A DNA stretch of 64,000 nucleotides from Planctomycetaceae bacterium (GTDB lineage Bacteria; Planctomycetota; UBA1135; GCA-002686595). Positions 35,114 through 44,571 of this stretch are shown piece after piece (position 1 is the stretch's first letter; the number at the start of each line of letters is the position of its first letter). The notes under the pieces were generated by a model. That model saw nothing but the letters and a program-made list of their open reading frames with translations. It made no database searches and was not told the origin of the DNA. The stretch lies in assembly GCA_016125265.1 (NCBI GenBank), contig WGMC01000016.1, positions 62,001-126,000 on the forward strand. Reading direction: 5' to 3'. Position numbers and translations under genes: made by a program.

Positions 35114-37627
35114 GTGCTCCTCGCGCTACTCGCCCTGGCGCTGGCCGGGGGCGCTTGGTTGGGCTGCAGATGGATTGGCACTCCGGGCCCGCGAGCGGTG
35201 GACCCAGAGGCGGCCGCGGGCGCCGGGGAAAAAAATCCGGTCGAGTTTGCAACCGCGCCACCGCTGATCGAGTCCGCGCGCGGGCCCACCACCCCCACCC
35301 TCCACCCCCAGGACCTACCCCAGCGCGCGCAGGTTGCAGCCGCCGCCGAGCCCGGGTCCGCGGAAGAAGCCCACGGCCGCGCGCCGGTGCGGGTGCGGGG
35401 TCGGCTCTTCACGGGCACGGGCACGGTCGCCGCGGGCGCCGAGTTGGTGGCGCGCTCGACCGCGGCGCGACCCGAGTCGTGGGAACTACGCGGGGCGCCG
35501 GATGCGGAGGGCCGTTTCGAGCTCGCCCTTCCCGTCGCGCCGGGCCAAGGCGCCGCGCTGCATGCCGTCTTGGAGGGGCACGTGCGCGCGTCGTGGGATT
35601 GGTTCGAGCCGCCCGCCGGCGCGCTGATCGAACTCGGCGATGTGCATCTGGTCCGCGGCGCGCGAGTGCGCGGGCGCCTGGTCGATCGCCGCGGCGGCGC
35701 CCCGGGCAGCGGCTGGCAACTCGTCGCCGAGAGCACGTGGCGCACCGAGGGCGATGGCGGAAACGGCTACGTCGACAGCGCGCCCATCGCGGAGGACGGC
35801 GCGTTCGTGCTCGACGGTGTGCCCCCCGGCGCGCTCACACTTTGGGCCACATTCTCGAGCCTTGCTCAGTCGGAGCGGGAGACGGTCCAGGCGCGCGAGG
35901 GGGAAGAGTTCGGCGTGACCCTGACCCACACGGGCGCGGATCCCCGCCGCAGCCTAGGCCTGCATGTGCGCACCGAGCCGGTCGAGCTCTTCCACCACGG
36001 CGGCCTTCCACTCGTCCCCGGCTCCCTGCGGCTGGATGGGCCCACCGAGTCCCTCGACTTGGTGCTGCCGGACGGCAGGATCGACCGCGCCGCACTCGAA
36101 GACCTGCCAACCGGCCCCTACTCCGTGACGTTCGAGGATCCGCGCTTCGAATCCGTGCGCCGCGATGGTTTGGAGCCGGGGCGCAGTTGGACCTTGACCA
36201 CACGGGGGCGCGGCGCGGTGCGCCTCGCGGTGCGCGACCGCGCGACGCAGGAGCCCGTGCCCGAAGTGCGTGTGCAGGTGGAGCTCGAAGACTGGCCCAG
36301 CACCCACAATCGAGGCCTCCTGCACGCCCACGGCCCGCTGCCGGACGACGGCGTGCTCTGGGGCCTGCCGCCGTGGCCCGTGCGCCTCGTCGTCGATGCG
36401 CCGGGGTACGGGATGACCGTGGTTTCGCTCGGACTCGTGCAAACGGGCGAAGTCCGCGAGGTCGATGTCGAACTCGGTGCGCCGACGCGCCTCGAGGTGC
36501 GTGTCGTCGCCGCGGGCGCAGCCGTGTCCCACGCCCAGGTGGTGCTCGCGGCGGTGCCGGACTCACCCGGGGTCGTGTTCTTCCCCTCGACTTCCGCGGG
36601 CTCGACGGACTCGCAGGGCGAGCTGGTCTTCGCCGACGTGAAGCCCGGCCTGTACCAGCTCTTCGCGCAACACGGCGTCGGCCGTGTGGCGCAGGCCGGA
36701 CCGGCGCGACTCGTGGCGGGCGAGGACAAGCAGGTGGTGCTCGACGTGGGCGCCGCTGCGTACCTCGGCGTGCGCGTCGGCGCGCCGACGGAGGAGCTGC
36801 TCGCGCGGTACCGCGTGTCCGCGGAACTTCTGGGGCGCCACGGTTCGTTCCCCGGGGAGTTCGAAACGACGGCGACGAGCGCAGCTCCCGTCGGCGATCG
36901 ATTTGCGGTGGTGCCCTTGGGGGCAGGGAGCTACCGCCTGAGCTTGCTCTCCGACGGATCGGTGCTCGCCGGCGGTCTCTGGCTGGCAGCGAAACCCAAC
37001 GGATTGACGTTGGGCGACGTCACCCTCCAGGCCGGTGAACGGCGCGAAGTGTTCTTCGACCTTCGCGAGAACTTCCCCGGCTCCGCCGCCCTGACGATTC
37101 GGATCAACGACGTACCCGCCGCCGGGTCCGTGGTGCACCTCTTGCGTCTCGAGCCTAGGGCCAGCGCCGAAGCGCGCGTCGACAACTTTGGTGTCGCGCG
37201 GTTTGACGGCCTGGGCGAGGGCCGCTGGTGGCCCGTGCTCGTCCACATGACCGCAGCCGATAGGTGGGCCGTGCCCCTGGAACCGGCGTTCGACGTGGTC
37301 CGCGCCGGCGAAACGCGCGCGGAGTATGCGGTGCGGACGGCGCCGGGGACGTTGCGCCTCGTCGACGCGAGCGGCGCACCCTGGGCCTCGAAGCAGTGCC
37401 TCCTGTTGCCTAGCCCCGAGTGGGAAGTCCCGCGGCGCGTGCGCGTGACGTCGTTCCGCCAAACGGACGAGCAGGGGGAGCTCTCCCTCACCCTGCCGCA
37501 CGGCGAGTACGTGCTGTTCACCGGCTCGCTCGACCACACGGTGGTCGATGGCGACCGCCTTGGGGGCCAACGGGTGACCTGGCCGCCCGCAGGGGCGCCG
37601 CTCGTGCTGGAAGTGGCCCCCCACTGA
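35054..37627 (+). CDS. Anchored Ig-like/carboxypeptidase-regulatory protein, paralogue 1
   Basis: 857 residues from the first ATG, 842 from the fourth (35099). The last gives the cleanest signal-anchor (MTQRSVLLALLALALAGGAWLGC) and could even be a lipoprotein. A variable linker ends with RGPTTPTLHPQD, a block shared with the next two genes. The body is a series of beta-sandwich modules with GxLxGxVxDxxGxPxxGxxV-type entries (RVRGRLVDRRGGAPGSGWQLV, TRLEVRVVAAGAAVSHAQVVLAA). The C-terminus, LTLPHGEYVLFTGSLDHTVVDGDRLGGQRVTWPP, is almost identical to that of paralogue 2. It is probably an envelope-surface protein; no enzyme motif. A TAGGCT hexamer lies 36 nt upstream of the first ATG, preceded by GTTACC about 20 bp further up. 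Confidence 0.85.
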   Translation: MHERAMPQRAMHERAMTQRSVLLALLALALAGGAWLGCRWIGTPGPRAVDPEAAAGAGEKNPVEFATAPPLIESARGPTTPTLHPQDLPQRAQVAAAAEPGSAEEAHGRAPVRVRGRLFTGTGTVAAGAELVARSTAARPESWELRGAPDAEGRFELALPVAPGQGAALHAVLEGHVRASWDWFEPPAGALIELGDVHLVRGARVRGRLVDRRGGAPGSGWQLVAESTWRTEGDGGNGYVDSAPIAEDGAFVLDGVPPGALTLWATFSSLAQSERETVQAREGEEFGVTLTHTGADPRRSLGLHVRTEPVELFHHGGLPLVPGSLRLDGPTESLDLVLPDGRIDRAALEDLPTGPYSVTFEDPRFESVRRDGLEPGRSWTLTTRGRGAVRLAVRDRATQEPVPEVRVQVELEDWPSTHNRGLLHAHGPLPDDGVLWGLPPWPVRLVVDAPGYGMTVVSLGLVQTGEVREVDVELGAPTRLEVRVVAAGAAVSHAQVVLAAVPDSPGVVFFPSTSAGSTDSQGELVFADVKPGLYQLFAQHGVGRVAQAGPARLVAGEDKQVVLDVGAAAYLGVRVGAPTEELLARYRVSAELLGRHGSFPGEFETTATSAAPVGDRFAVVPLGAGSYRLSLLSDGSVLAGGLWLAAKPNGLTLGDVTLQAGERREVFFDLRENFPGSAALTIRINDVPAAGSVVHLLRLEPRASAEARVDNFGVARFDGLGEGRWWPVLVHMTAADRWAVPLEPAFDVVRAGETRAEYAVRTAPGTLRLVDASGAPWASKQCLLLPSPEWEVPRRVRVTSFRQTDEQGELSLTLPHGEYVLFTGSLDHTVVDGDRLGGQRVTWPPAGAPLVLEVAPH

Positions 37628-37762
37628 TCGAGGACCCGGCGGGCTGGCCGGTTCCCGGCGATCACGCTCCGCTGCCCCCTGCGCGCTCCCCGCCGCGGCA
37701 CACCGCACCCCCGTTACCCACGTCGTCCCCCGGCTCCGGTAGGCTCGCAGTTCCCCCCTAGG

Positions 37763-37768
37763 TAGGTC
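37763..37768 (+). promoter_or_regulatory. Candidate -10 (TAGGTC) before paralogue 2
   Basis: TAGGTC ends 8 nt before the ATG at 37777. A second hexamer, TAGGCT, stands at 37740-37745 with GTTACC 21 bp upstream of it. The whole block is duplicated before paralogue 3, so it may be the regulatory part of the repeat unit. Confidence 0.35.
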
Positions 37769-37776
37769 CTCCAACC

Positions 37777-40320
37777 ATGCCCAAGACCTTCCCCGCCCTG
37801 CTGCTCCTCCTGGTGGCCGTCTCCGCCACGTCGATCCTGGTCGATCGCTGGATCCGCGCGCCGCGGCCACAGCCCGCGGACCCCGTCGCGACGACCGCTC
37901 CGGCGACGGTCGAGCCAAATCGCGACGAACTTGCAACCGAGGGCGCCTCGGACGAGTCCGCGCGCGGGCCCACCACCCCCGCCCTCCACCCCCAAGACCG
38001 CGCCGGCGCGGCCGCGGTTGCAGCGGCTTCGGCTTCCACCCAGGCCGCGGTCGCCGGCAAGAGCGACGTCGTTCGTCTGCGCGGGCGTTTCCTCGATGTG
38101 CATGGCGCGGGACTCGGGGGCACCACCATCACTGCTCGGGGAGCGTGGGGCCGGAAATGGCAGTTGCAAGACGTGGCGGACGCGGACGGCCGCTTCGATC
38201 TGGCCCTGCCCGACGAGCGCGTGTCCGGCATCGTGCTCCAAGCGTTCCGCGCGGGTTACGTCGACTCGGAATGGCGGTTCGACGCACCGTCGCCCGCCGC
38301 CAACTTCGACGTGGGCGACCTCTTGCTCGCGCCGGGCGCCGCGGTGACCGGACGGCTCGCCTACGAGGACGGTCGTGACCCATGCGCGGGTTGGCTCCTT
38401 CGTGTGCGCAGCCCGCACACTACGCGCGACGGGGGGGCCGGATCGGCGATACGTGTCGACCCCATCGACATCGCCGCGGACGGCAGTTTCGTGTTGGACG
38501 GAATGCCGGCGGGCAGAACGAGTTTCTGGGCGGAGTACGGATCGCTGGCGCGCACTGAGGAGGTGCGCGTCGATCTGGTCGCGGGCGAGACTACCGCGCT
38601 CCAACTCGAGCACCTCGGACCCGACCCCGGACGACAGCTCGACCTCCACCTCTTCGTCGGTTCGCAGCCCGCCGATGCGATCTTCCAAGAGGGCGGCCTC
38701 AGCCTCCCGCCGCGGTCCCTGCGGCTGGAGGGCCCCGCCACCGTCGACCTCGTGAACGAGCGCGGCTTCTTCGACCGCGACCTGTTCGACGACATGGAAC
38801 CAGGCCCCTACACGCTCGTCCTCGACGACCCGCGCTTCGAGCCCATCCGGCTACAAGGAGTTCGACCGGGTCACCCACGGCGGCTCGAGCTCCGGGGACG
38901 CGGCGCGCTGCTCCTGCACGTGCGCGACGAAAACCAGCGGCCGATCTCGAACGCGAGCGTGATCGTCTCCGTCGAAGGCGCACCCGCGGAGCCGCCCGAG
39001 TACCTTCAAGTCCTCCGCGCCGAAATCCCCGACGACGGACGAATCGCGGGCCTGCTCCCGGTCCCGCTGCGCGTCGAAGTCGGGATGCCCGGGTACGAGC
39101 CCAGCACCGTACTCGTGGATCCGCTGGAGCCGGGGGAAGAACGCTCGCTGCACGTCGAACTCTCCAGCCGCTCACGGCTTGCGGTGCATGTCGTCGGCGA
39201 CGGCGTGCCCGCTGGAGACGTGACCGTCGTCGTCGCCCCAACTCCTGAGACGCGCGACGCGCCGCGCTTCGGACGGCGGCAGCAGGCGGTCGAAGGGACG
39301 ACGGACGCCGAGGGTCGGTTCGAGTACCTCGGCCTCTTCCCGGGGGACTACTACGTGTACGCATGGGACTCGCTGGGGCGCAGCGCCCACTCGGGTCCGT
39401 TCGCGGTGGATGTGGATGCGAAGCTGGAAACCGAGCTCGACCTGGGCGCGTCAGCGCACCTGGAAGTGCGTGTGGTCGGGCCCGGCGAGGGCGCGCTCGC
39501 GAACTACCGGTTGCAGGCGAGCCGGCGGGACCTTGCCGCCTCGGCCTTCCTCGAGAACCATCGGGACCCGTCTCCGCTCTACTTTCGGCTGGCAGGGAAG
39601 CCGAAACTCGCCACCGCCGAGGGCAATCGTTACTTCCTGGGCCCCGTCAGCACCGGCACATACGACTTGCAACTGGTGGTAAGCGGATCCGACGGGCCCC
39701 ATCTGGGCTCGGTGATTCTCGAGTCCCATGCGTCGGGCTCGTTCGTGTTCGACCTGACGGACAACTTCCCCGGCTCCGCTGCCGTGACCATCGCCGTCGA
39801 CGGACAGCCGGCGGAGGGGACCCTCGTGCAACTCGTGCGCTTCGAACCTCGGCAGGCGGTCGAGGCGAAGACCGATGCGGAGGGCGTGGCGCGTTTCGGC
39901 GGACTTGCGCCCGGTCAGTGGTGGCCGCTCGTGACCTCGACAACGACCGGAGGCGGCTGGAGTGTGCCCTTGGACTCGGCCATCGAGGTGGTCGCCGCCG
40001 AGTTGAGCGAAGCTGAGTTCGAACTCGAAACGTCGCCAGGGGTGCTGCGTCTGGTGGATGGCGCGGGAACGCCAATCCAGAACCTGCGCTGCCTGATCGC
40101 GCCAAGCGCGGAGTGGGACGAACCGCGGCGCATCACGTTCTTCCAAGGTCACCGCACGGACGAGCGCGGCGAGTTCGACCTCACCCTGCCCCACGGCGAG
40201 TACGTGCTGTTCACCGGCCCGCTCGACCACCCGGCGATCGATGGCGACCGCCTCGGGGGCCAACGGGTGACTTGGCCGCCCGCAACGACGCCGCTCGTGC
40301 TGGACGTGGACCCCCAGTAG
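37777..40320 (+). CDS. Anchored Ig-like/carboxypeptidase-regulatory protein, paralogue 2
   Basis: An 847-residue protein starting with the anchor MPKTFPALLLLLVAVSATSILVDRW. The first roughly 105 residues are nearly identical to paralogue 3, down to the nucleotide level. The middle (about 110-790) has diverged. The last 45 residues, including LTLPHGEYVLFTGPLDHPAIDGDRLGGQRVTWPP, match paralogue 1 closely. The body has repeated Ig-like strands (RLRGRFLDVHGAGLGGTTI, RLAVHVVGDGVPAGDVTVVV, HLEVRVVGPGEGALANYRLQASR). No cysteine-rich or catalytic motifs. The mosaic resemblance (5' end to gene 3, 3' end to gene 1) suggests recombination within the tandem array. Confidence 0.86.
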   Translation: MPKTFPALLLLLVAVSATSILVDRWIRAPRPQPADPVATTAPATVEPNRDELATEGASDESARGPTTPALHPQDRAGAAAVAAASASTQAAVAGKSDVVRLRGRFLDVHGAGLGGTTITARGAWGRKWQLQDVADADGRFDLALPDERVSGIVLQAFRAGYVDSEWRFDAPSPAANFDVGDLLLAPGAAVTGRLAYEDGRDPCAGWLLRVRSPHTTRDGGAGSAIRVDPIDIAADGSFVLDGMPAGRTSFWAEYGSLARTEEVRVDLVAGETTALQLEHLGPDPGRQLDLHLFVGSQPADAIFQEGGLSLPPRSLRLEGPATVDLVNERGFFDRDLFDDMEPGPYTLVLDDPRFEPIRLQGVRPGHPRRLELRGRGALLLHVRDENQRPISNASVIVSVEGAPAEPPEYLQVLRAEIPDDGRIAGLLPVPLRVEVGMPGYEPSTVLVDPLEPGEERSLHVELSSRSRLAVHVVGDGVPAGDVTVVVAPTPETRDAPRFGRRQQAVEGTTDAEGRFEYLGLFPGDYYVYAWDSLGRSAHSGPFAVDVDAKLETELDLGASAHLEVRVVGPGEGALANYRLQASRRDLAASAFLENHRDPSPLYFRLAGKPKLATAEGNRYFLGPVSTGTYDLQLVVSGSDGPHLGSVILESHASGSFVFDLTDNFPGSAAVTIAVDGQPAEGTLVQLVRFEPRQAVEAKTDAEGVARFGGLAPGQWWPLVTSTTTGGGWSVPLDSAIEVVAAELSEAEFELETSPGVLRLVDGAGTPIQNLRCLIAPSAEWDEPRRITFFQGHRTDERGEFDLTLPHGEYVLFTGPLDHPAIDGDRLGGQRVTWPPATTPLVLDVDPQ

Positions 40321-40456
40321 GCCGAGGGCCCGACCGCGGGGGCTGTGGTCCCGAAGTGCGGATTCACGAGCCGCGCCGAAGGGCCCCACGCGGCCCCCGC
40401 ACCCCCGTTACCCACGTTGTCGCCCGGGTCCGGTAGGCTCGCAGTTGCCCCCTAGG

Positions 40457-40462
40457 TAGGTC
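40457..40462 (+). promoter_or_regulatory. Candidate -10 (TAGGTC) before paralogue 3
   Basis: Exact copy of the site before paralogue 2 (offset 2694 bp), ending 8 nt before the ATG at 40471. The upstream TAGGCT/GTTACC pair is also present. Confidence 0.35.
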
Positions 40463-40470
40463 CTCCAACC

Positions 40471-43014
40471 ATGCCCAAGACCTTCCCCGCCCTGCTGCTC
40501 CTCCTGGTGGCCGTCTCCGCCACGTCGATCCTGGTCGATCGCTGGATCCGCGCCCCGCGGCCACGGCCCGCGGACCCCGTCGCGACGACCGCTCCGACGA
40601 CGGTCGAGCCAAATCGCGACGAACTTGCAACCGAGCGCGCCTCGGAGGAGTCCGCGCGCGGGCCCACCACCCCCGCCCTCCACCCCCAAGACCGCGCCGG
40701 CGCGGCCGCGGTTGCAGCGGCTTCGGCTTCCGCCCAGGCCGCAGTCGCCGGCAAGAGCGACGTCGTTCGTCTGCGCGGGCGCGTCCTGGACGCGGACGGC
40801 GTCGGGCTCGGTGGCAGCAGACTCGCCGTGCGGGGCGGCTGGGGCGTCGGCTGGCAGTTGCAGGGCGAGGCGGACAGCGACGGCCATTTCGACTTGGTGT
40901 TGCCCGACCAGCACATGTCAGGGATCGTGCTCGAGGCGTCCCACGACGGCCACGTCGGTAGGCGATGGCGCTTCGAGGCACCCGCACCTGCCGCGGACTT
41001 CGAAGTCGGCGACCTATCGCTGGCGCGGGGCACCCCGGTCCGCGGGCGGCTCGTGCGCGCGGACGGTTCGTCGCCCGGCGCGGGCTGGTTGCTGCGCGTC
41101 CAGGCCAGCCCCGTGCGTCAAGAGCAGACGAACTACCTGGCGCTTCGCGTCGATCCGGTCGAGATCGCGCCAGACGGCAGCTTCGAGGTCGAAGCCTTGC
41201 CCCCGGGCACAACTCGATTCTGGGCCGAGCACGGCTCCTTCGCCCGCACGGACGGGGTGCGGCGGGAGCTCGTCGTGGGCGAGCCGATCGAACTCGAGCT
41301 GCGGCACGACGGACCCGATCCCCAGCGGCGACTGGACCTCGAGCTCGCCGTGGGCGAGCACCCGGTCGAGCGGGTGTTCGGCCGGGACGGGCTCCAACTC
41401 GCGCCCGGGTCGCTCCGGCTCGAGAGCGCCGCCGGCGCGATCGATCTTCTCGACGCCGACGGAAGACTGGATCGAGAACGACTTCTCGACCTCGAGCCCG
41501 GCCGCTACACGGCGGTCCTCGACGACCCGCGTCTCGAGCCCATTCGGCAGGAGAACCTGAAGACCGGCAGCACCGCGCGCCTCTACCTCCGGGGAAGCGG
41601 CGCCCTCCGACTGCTAGTCGTCGACAGCGTCAGCCGCGAGCTCGTGCCCGACGCCCTGGCGTCCGTGTACATCGATCCGAACTTTCCCGGCGCGCGCGAC
41701 CTCCCGACGGGCCCCGTGAGCCACGATCCTGAAGAGGGCCCCATCACGGGGATCCTGCCGCTGCCCCTGCGTGTCGAAATCCGCAGGGAGGGCTACCAAA
41801 GGGCCAAGGTCGAGCTGGCGGCGCTGGAGCCGGGCGAAGAGCGAGCGGTGGAAGTGGAACTGGTCAGCGATGCGCGACTGCGAGTTCGGGTCGCCGCGGG
41901 TGGCCGTCCCGCGCCCGACGCAAACGTCGTGGTGGTCCCAGCCCCGGGGCCCGAGGCAGACTCGCCGTGGAGCCGCCGCTCGGGCGCGAACGGCCAGACG
42001 GATGCCGAGGGACAAATCGAGTTCCGCGGGCTGCGCCTCGGCGACTACGTGATCCGCGCTTGGGACGAAGCGGGCCGAGTCGTCCAGTCCGGCCCCACGA
42101 CGCTGGCGAAGGATGCGCTGGTCGACGCGGAGTTCGACCTCGGCCCGCTCGCCAGCCTGGATGTGCGCGTGGCCGGGCCACCGGCGAGCTCCTTGGCGAA
42201 CTTCCAACTGCGGGTCACTCGGACCGACGCGACGGGACACATCGAAACCTCCGATCCGCGCCAACGCTTGGCCGCCCAGCGCTTCCCCGAGACGCGTACG
42301 AGCCTCGCGTCCGACGACGGACGCTTCTCGCTGGGTTCCATCAGCCCCGGCACCTACCGACTGCACCTCATGGACAGCACGGCCCGAGGGCTCGACTTGG
42401 GTACCGTGGCCCTCGCCCCAGGCGAGCGACGCGAGGTCAGCTTCGACGTCGCCGACAACTTCGCCGGTGCCGCCACGATGACACTCCGGGTCGACGGCGC
42501 GCCGACGGCCGGAGCCACCGTGCAGATCGTTTCGCTCGAGTCCGGCAAACGCGTCGAGGCCCGAACCGATGCCGACGGTGTGGTGCGCCTCGCGAACGTC
42601 GGCGCCGGCCGTTGGTGGCCCGTGGTCGTCTCCGCCACCGCGAAGGGTGGCTGGAGTGTGCCCCTCGAGCCAGCCATCGACATGGTTGCCGAGGCGACGA
42701 CCCAGGTCGAGTTCTCGCTCGCCCTTGCGACCGGTGTGGTGCGCCTCGTCGACGCAGCCGGGGTGCCCCTGGCCCACCGAAGCTGCATGGTCGTGCCGAG
42801 CCCGACGTGGGACGATCCGCGCCGGGTTCAGTTCCACCAGGGCTACTTCACGGACTCGCGCGGAGAGCTGAAGCTCACCCTCCCCCATGGCGAGTACGCC
42901 TTGCTGGCGGGCGTCGTCGACACGTCCGTGCTCGACGGGGACCGCAGCGCACTGCCGAAGGTGAGTTGGCCTCCGGCCGCGGAGCCGATCGTGGTCACCG
43001 TGGGACAGCCCTAG
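40471..43014 (+). CDS. Anchored Ig-like/carboxypeptidase-regulatory protein, paralogue 3
   Basis: 847 residues, exactly the length of paralogue 2. The anchor and the linker up to about residue 105 are near-identical to it; after VVRLRGRVLDADG the two diverge. Beta-sandwich modules follow (RLRVRVAAGGRPAPDANVVVV, SLDVRVAGPPASSLANFQLRVTR). The end, LTLPHGEYALLAGVVDTSVLDGDR, is recognisably homologous to the other two but more diverged. All three proteins share the same layout, namely anchor, RGPTTP(T/A)LHPQD linker, Ig-like body and LTLPHGEY terminal module, so they are one family in tandem. Role: probably surface or periplasmic contact; unknown partner. Confidence 0.86.
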   Translation: MPKTFPALLLLLVAVSATSILVDRWIRAPRPRPADPVATTAPTTVEPNRDELATERASEESARGPTTPALHPQDRAGAAAVAAASASAQAAVAGKSDVVRLRGRVLDADGVGLGGSRLAVRGGWGVGWQLQGEADSDGHFDLVLPDQHMSGIVLEASHDGHVGRRWRFEAPAPAADFEVGDLSLARGTPVRGRLVRADGSSPGAGWLLRVQASPVRQEQTNYLALRVDPVEIAPDGSFEVEALPPGTTRFWAEHGSFARTDGVRRELVVGEPIELELRHDGPDPQRRLDLELAVGEHPVERVFGRDGLQLAPGSLRLESAAGAIDLLDADGRLDRERLLDLEPGRYTAVLDDPRLEPIRQENLKTGSTARLYLRGSGALRLLVVDSVSRELVPDALASVYIDPNFPGARDLPTGPVSHDPEEGPITGILPLPLRVEIRREGYQRAKVELAALEPGEERAVEVELVSDARLRVRVAAGGRPAPDANVVVVPAPGPEADSPWSRRSGANGQTDAEGQIEFRGLRLGDYVIRAWDEAGRVVQSGPTTLAKDALVDAEFDLGPLASLDVRVAGPPASSLANFQLRVTRTDATGHIETSDPRQRLAAQRFPETRTSLASDDGRFSLGSISPGTYRLHLMDSTARGLDLGTVALAPGERREVSFDVADNFAGAATMTLRVDGAPTAGATVQIVSLESGKRVEARTDADGVVRLANVGAGRWWPVVVSATAKGGWSVPLEPAIDMVAEATTQVEFSLALATGVVRLVDAAGVPLAHRSCMVVPSPTWDDPRRVQFHQGYFTDSRGELKLTLPHGEYALLAGVVDTSVLDGDRSALPKVSWPPAAEPIVVTVGQP

Positions 43015-43026
43015 GTCCGCGCACGG

Positions 43027-43347
43027 GTGAACGATCCGGACGACCTGCGCCGCCAACGTGTGCTCGCGACGATCGATGCGATCCCGCGCGGGCGCTTGGC
43101 GACCTACGGCGGCGTCGCTCTCGAAGCGGGCCTCCCGGGCCGCGCGCGCTACGTCGCGCGTGTGCTGCGCGAGCTGCCCGCAAACCACACCCTGCCCTGG
43201 CACCGCGTGGTAGGCGCCGGCGGCCACCTCCGAACGAGCGGCCCATCCGCCACGCTGCAAGCCCGCCTGCTGCGGGCCGAGGGCATCCCCGTGCGCGCGG
43301 GCCGCCTGGACCTGGCGAACCACGTCTGGCCGCGGGCCGGGGAGTGA
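43027..43347 (+). CDS. Alkyltransferase-like (ATL) DNA-damage recognition protein
   Basis: A 106-residue protein matching the DNA-binding domain of O6-alkylguanine-DNA alkyltransferases (IPRGRLATYGGVALEAGLPGRARYVARVL). The active-site motif PCHRV is PWHRVVGAGG, with Trp in place of the acceptor Cys. That replacement defines ATL proteins, which bind O6-alkylguanine lesions and pass them to nucleotide-excision repair instead of repairing them. The GTG at 43027 lies 13 bp after the paralogue 3 stop; a TAGGTC spanning that stop (43012-43017) ends 9 nt before the start. The usual short ATL length fits. Confidence 0.92.
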   Translation: MNDPDDLRRQRVLATIDAIPRGRLATYGGVALEAGLPGRARYVARVLRELPANHTLPWHRVVGAGGHLRTSGPSATLQARLLRAEGIPVRAGRLDLANHVWPRAGE

Positions 43348-43390
43348 CTCTCCGCCCTGGCCGTGGCGTGGGCCGAACGCGCGGGCTGCC

Positions 43391-43655
43391 GGGTGCGCGG
43401 GCCGGGTGCGCGGGCCGGGTGCGCGGGCCGGGTGCGCGGGCCTCCAGGCCCGCCTTGGAGCGCGGGGCAGTTCCCTCGATGCGACACCCCTTGGGCGCGG
43501 ACGGGGCCGCGCCCCTACAGAACGCAACGCAGGGTCAGGAACAAGGCGGGCCAGGAGGCCCGCGCACCCGGCAGCCCGCGCACCCGGCAGCCCGCACGCC
43601 CAGCTTCCCGCGCACCCAGCTTCCCGCGCACTCGGGCCGTGCACTCGGCTTGCTG
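43391..43655 (+). repeat. Palindromic interspersed repeat element, copy 1 (inverted relative to copy 2)
   Basis: This fills most of the 339-bp gap between the ATL gene and znuB. On the left are four perfect 13-bp units GGGTGCGCGGGCC (43391-43442), running into an arm (43430-43462) containing GGCCTCCAGGCCCGCCTTGG. On the right is the complementary arm (43542-43571) with CAAGGCGGGCCAGGAGGCCC, followed by a decaying array of CGCGCACCCGGCAGCC-like units to about 43655. Between them the core at 43487-43519 is the reverse complement (nearly exact) of 50965-50997. No ORF in it is credible. It could fold into a long hairpin and could end transcription from either side. Confidence 0.85.
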
Positions 43656-43686
43656 GCACGTGGGGCCGGATCGTGTGGCAGGGTCG

Positions 43687-44571
43687 TCAGGGCAGAGCGC
43701 GTTGGCGGCGGCTCAGCGCCCAGGCCGCGGTCGAGAGCGCGGCTGCTGCCAGCGCAACCGCTGGGCCCAGCGGTTGGTCTAGGCGGAGCGAGACGACTAG
43801 GCCCGCCACCGCCGATGCGAGGCCGAGTGCGACGCTCCAGCGGAAGAAGCCGCGCTGGGAGCGGGACAGGGAGCGCGCGCCCAAGGGCGGGAGCACGAGC
43901 AGGGAGAAAAGCACCATCGGTCCCACGATCAGCGTGCCCGTTGCGACCACCAGGCCGAGCGCTCCGAGCAGCACCCACTCGTGCCGCACCAGCGACAGCC
44001 CCTGCACACGCGCGGTGTCGGGATCGAAGCCGCAGAGGAGCAGCGCGTTCTGGAAGCGCAGCAGCAACAGAACCGCCACGAGTCCGCCCGCGGCCAGCAC
44101 TTCGAACTCGTGCACACCCACGGCGAGCACTTCGCCGCGCAGCAGCGAATCCACGTACTCGGCGCCCATCGGCGACAACTGCGACAGCAGCAACGTGGCC
44201 GCGCCCGCCACGGCGAACGCTCCGACGGCCCGAGCGCTCTCCGTGGCGCGCGCGCGGGCGAACGCGGCCTGCACCGCGAGGCCCACCGCGGTCGCCAGCG
44301 CCGCGAAGCCGAGCAGGACGTTCGACGCCGCGTGGGGATCCGCCAACGCCTCGTCCAGCGTCCGTCCGCCGAGGCCGAACACCGCGATCCACCACGGCAG
44401 CACCGCGTAGCCGAGCGCCACACCCGCGCTCGCGAACTGCGGCAACACGAGGCCGTAGAGCCCCGTGCGGCGCAGCAACAGGTGGCCGCCGAGCAACGGA
44501 GCGACGCCGCCGACCACCAGGGTGGCGAGCATGGCCCACAGGAAGAACTGGAAGGCTTCCGCGAAGCTCAC
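43687..44571 (-). CDS. znuB: Zinc ABC transporter permease
   Basis: A 294-residue member of the ABC-3 metal permease family with about eight to nine helices (FFLWAMLATLVVGGVAPLLGGHLLLRR, LYGLVLPQFASAGVALGYAVL, WVLLGALGLVVATGTLIVGPMVLFSLLVLPPLGARSL). The motif VGPMVLFSLLVLPPLGA is the conserved core of ZnuB/TroC/MntB-type permeases. The GTG start overlaps the znuC stop (GTGA). It completes an uptake system with ZnuA and ZnuC. It is the last gene of the operon, ahead of the palindromic repeat that may terminate it. Confidence 0.93.
   Translation of the reverse strand: MSFAEAFQFFLWAMLATLVVGGVAPLLGGHLLLRRTGLYGLVLPQFASAGVALGYAVLPWWIAVFGLGGRTLDEALADPHAASNVLLGFAALATAVGLAVQAAFARARATESARAVGAFAVAGAATLLLSQLSPMGAEYVDSLLRGEVLAVGVHEFEVLAAGGLVAVLLLLRFQNALLLCGFDPDTARVQGLSLVRHEWVLLGALGLVVATGTLIVGPMVLFSLLVLPPLGARSLSRSQRGFFRWSVALGLASAVAGLVVSLRLDQPLGPAVALAAAALSTAAWALSRRQRALP

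Noticed and set aside
43348..43686. Short ORFs inside the palindromic repeat region
   Set aside because: They are low-complexity Arg/Gly/Pro/Ala frames created by the tandem units; no start signal or domain.
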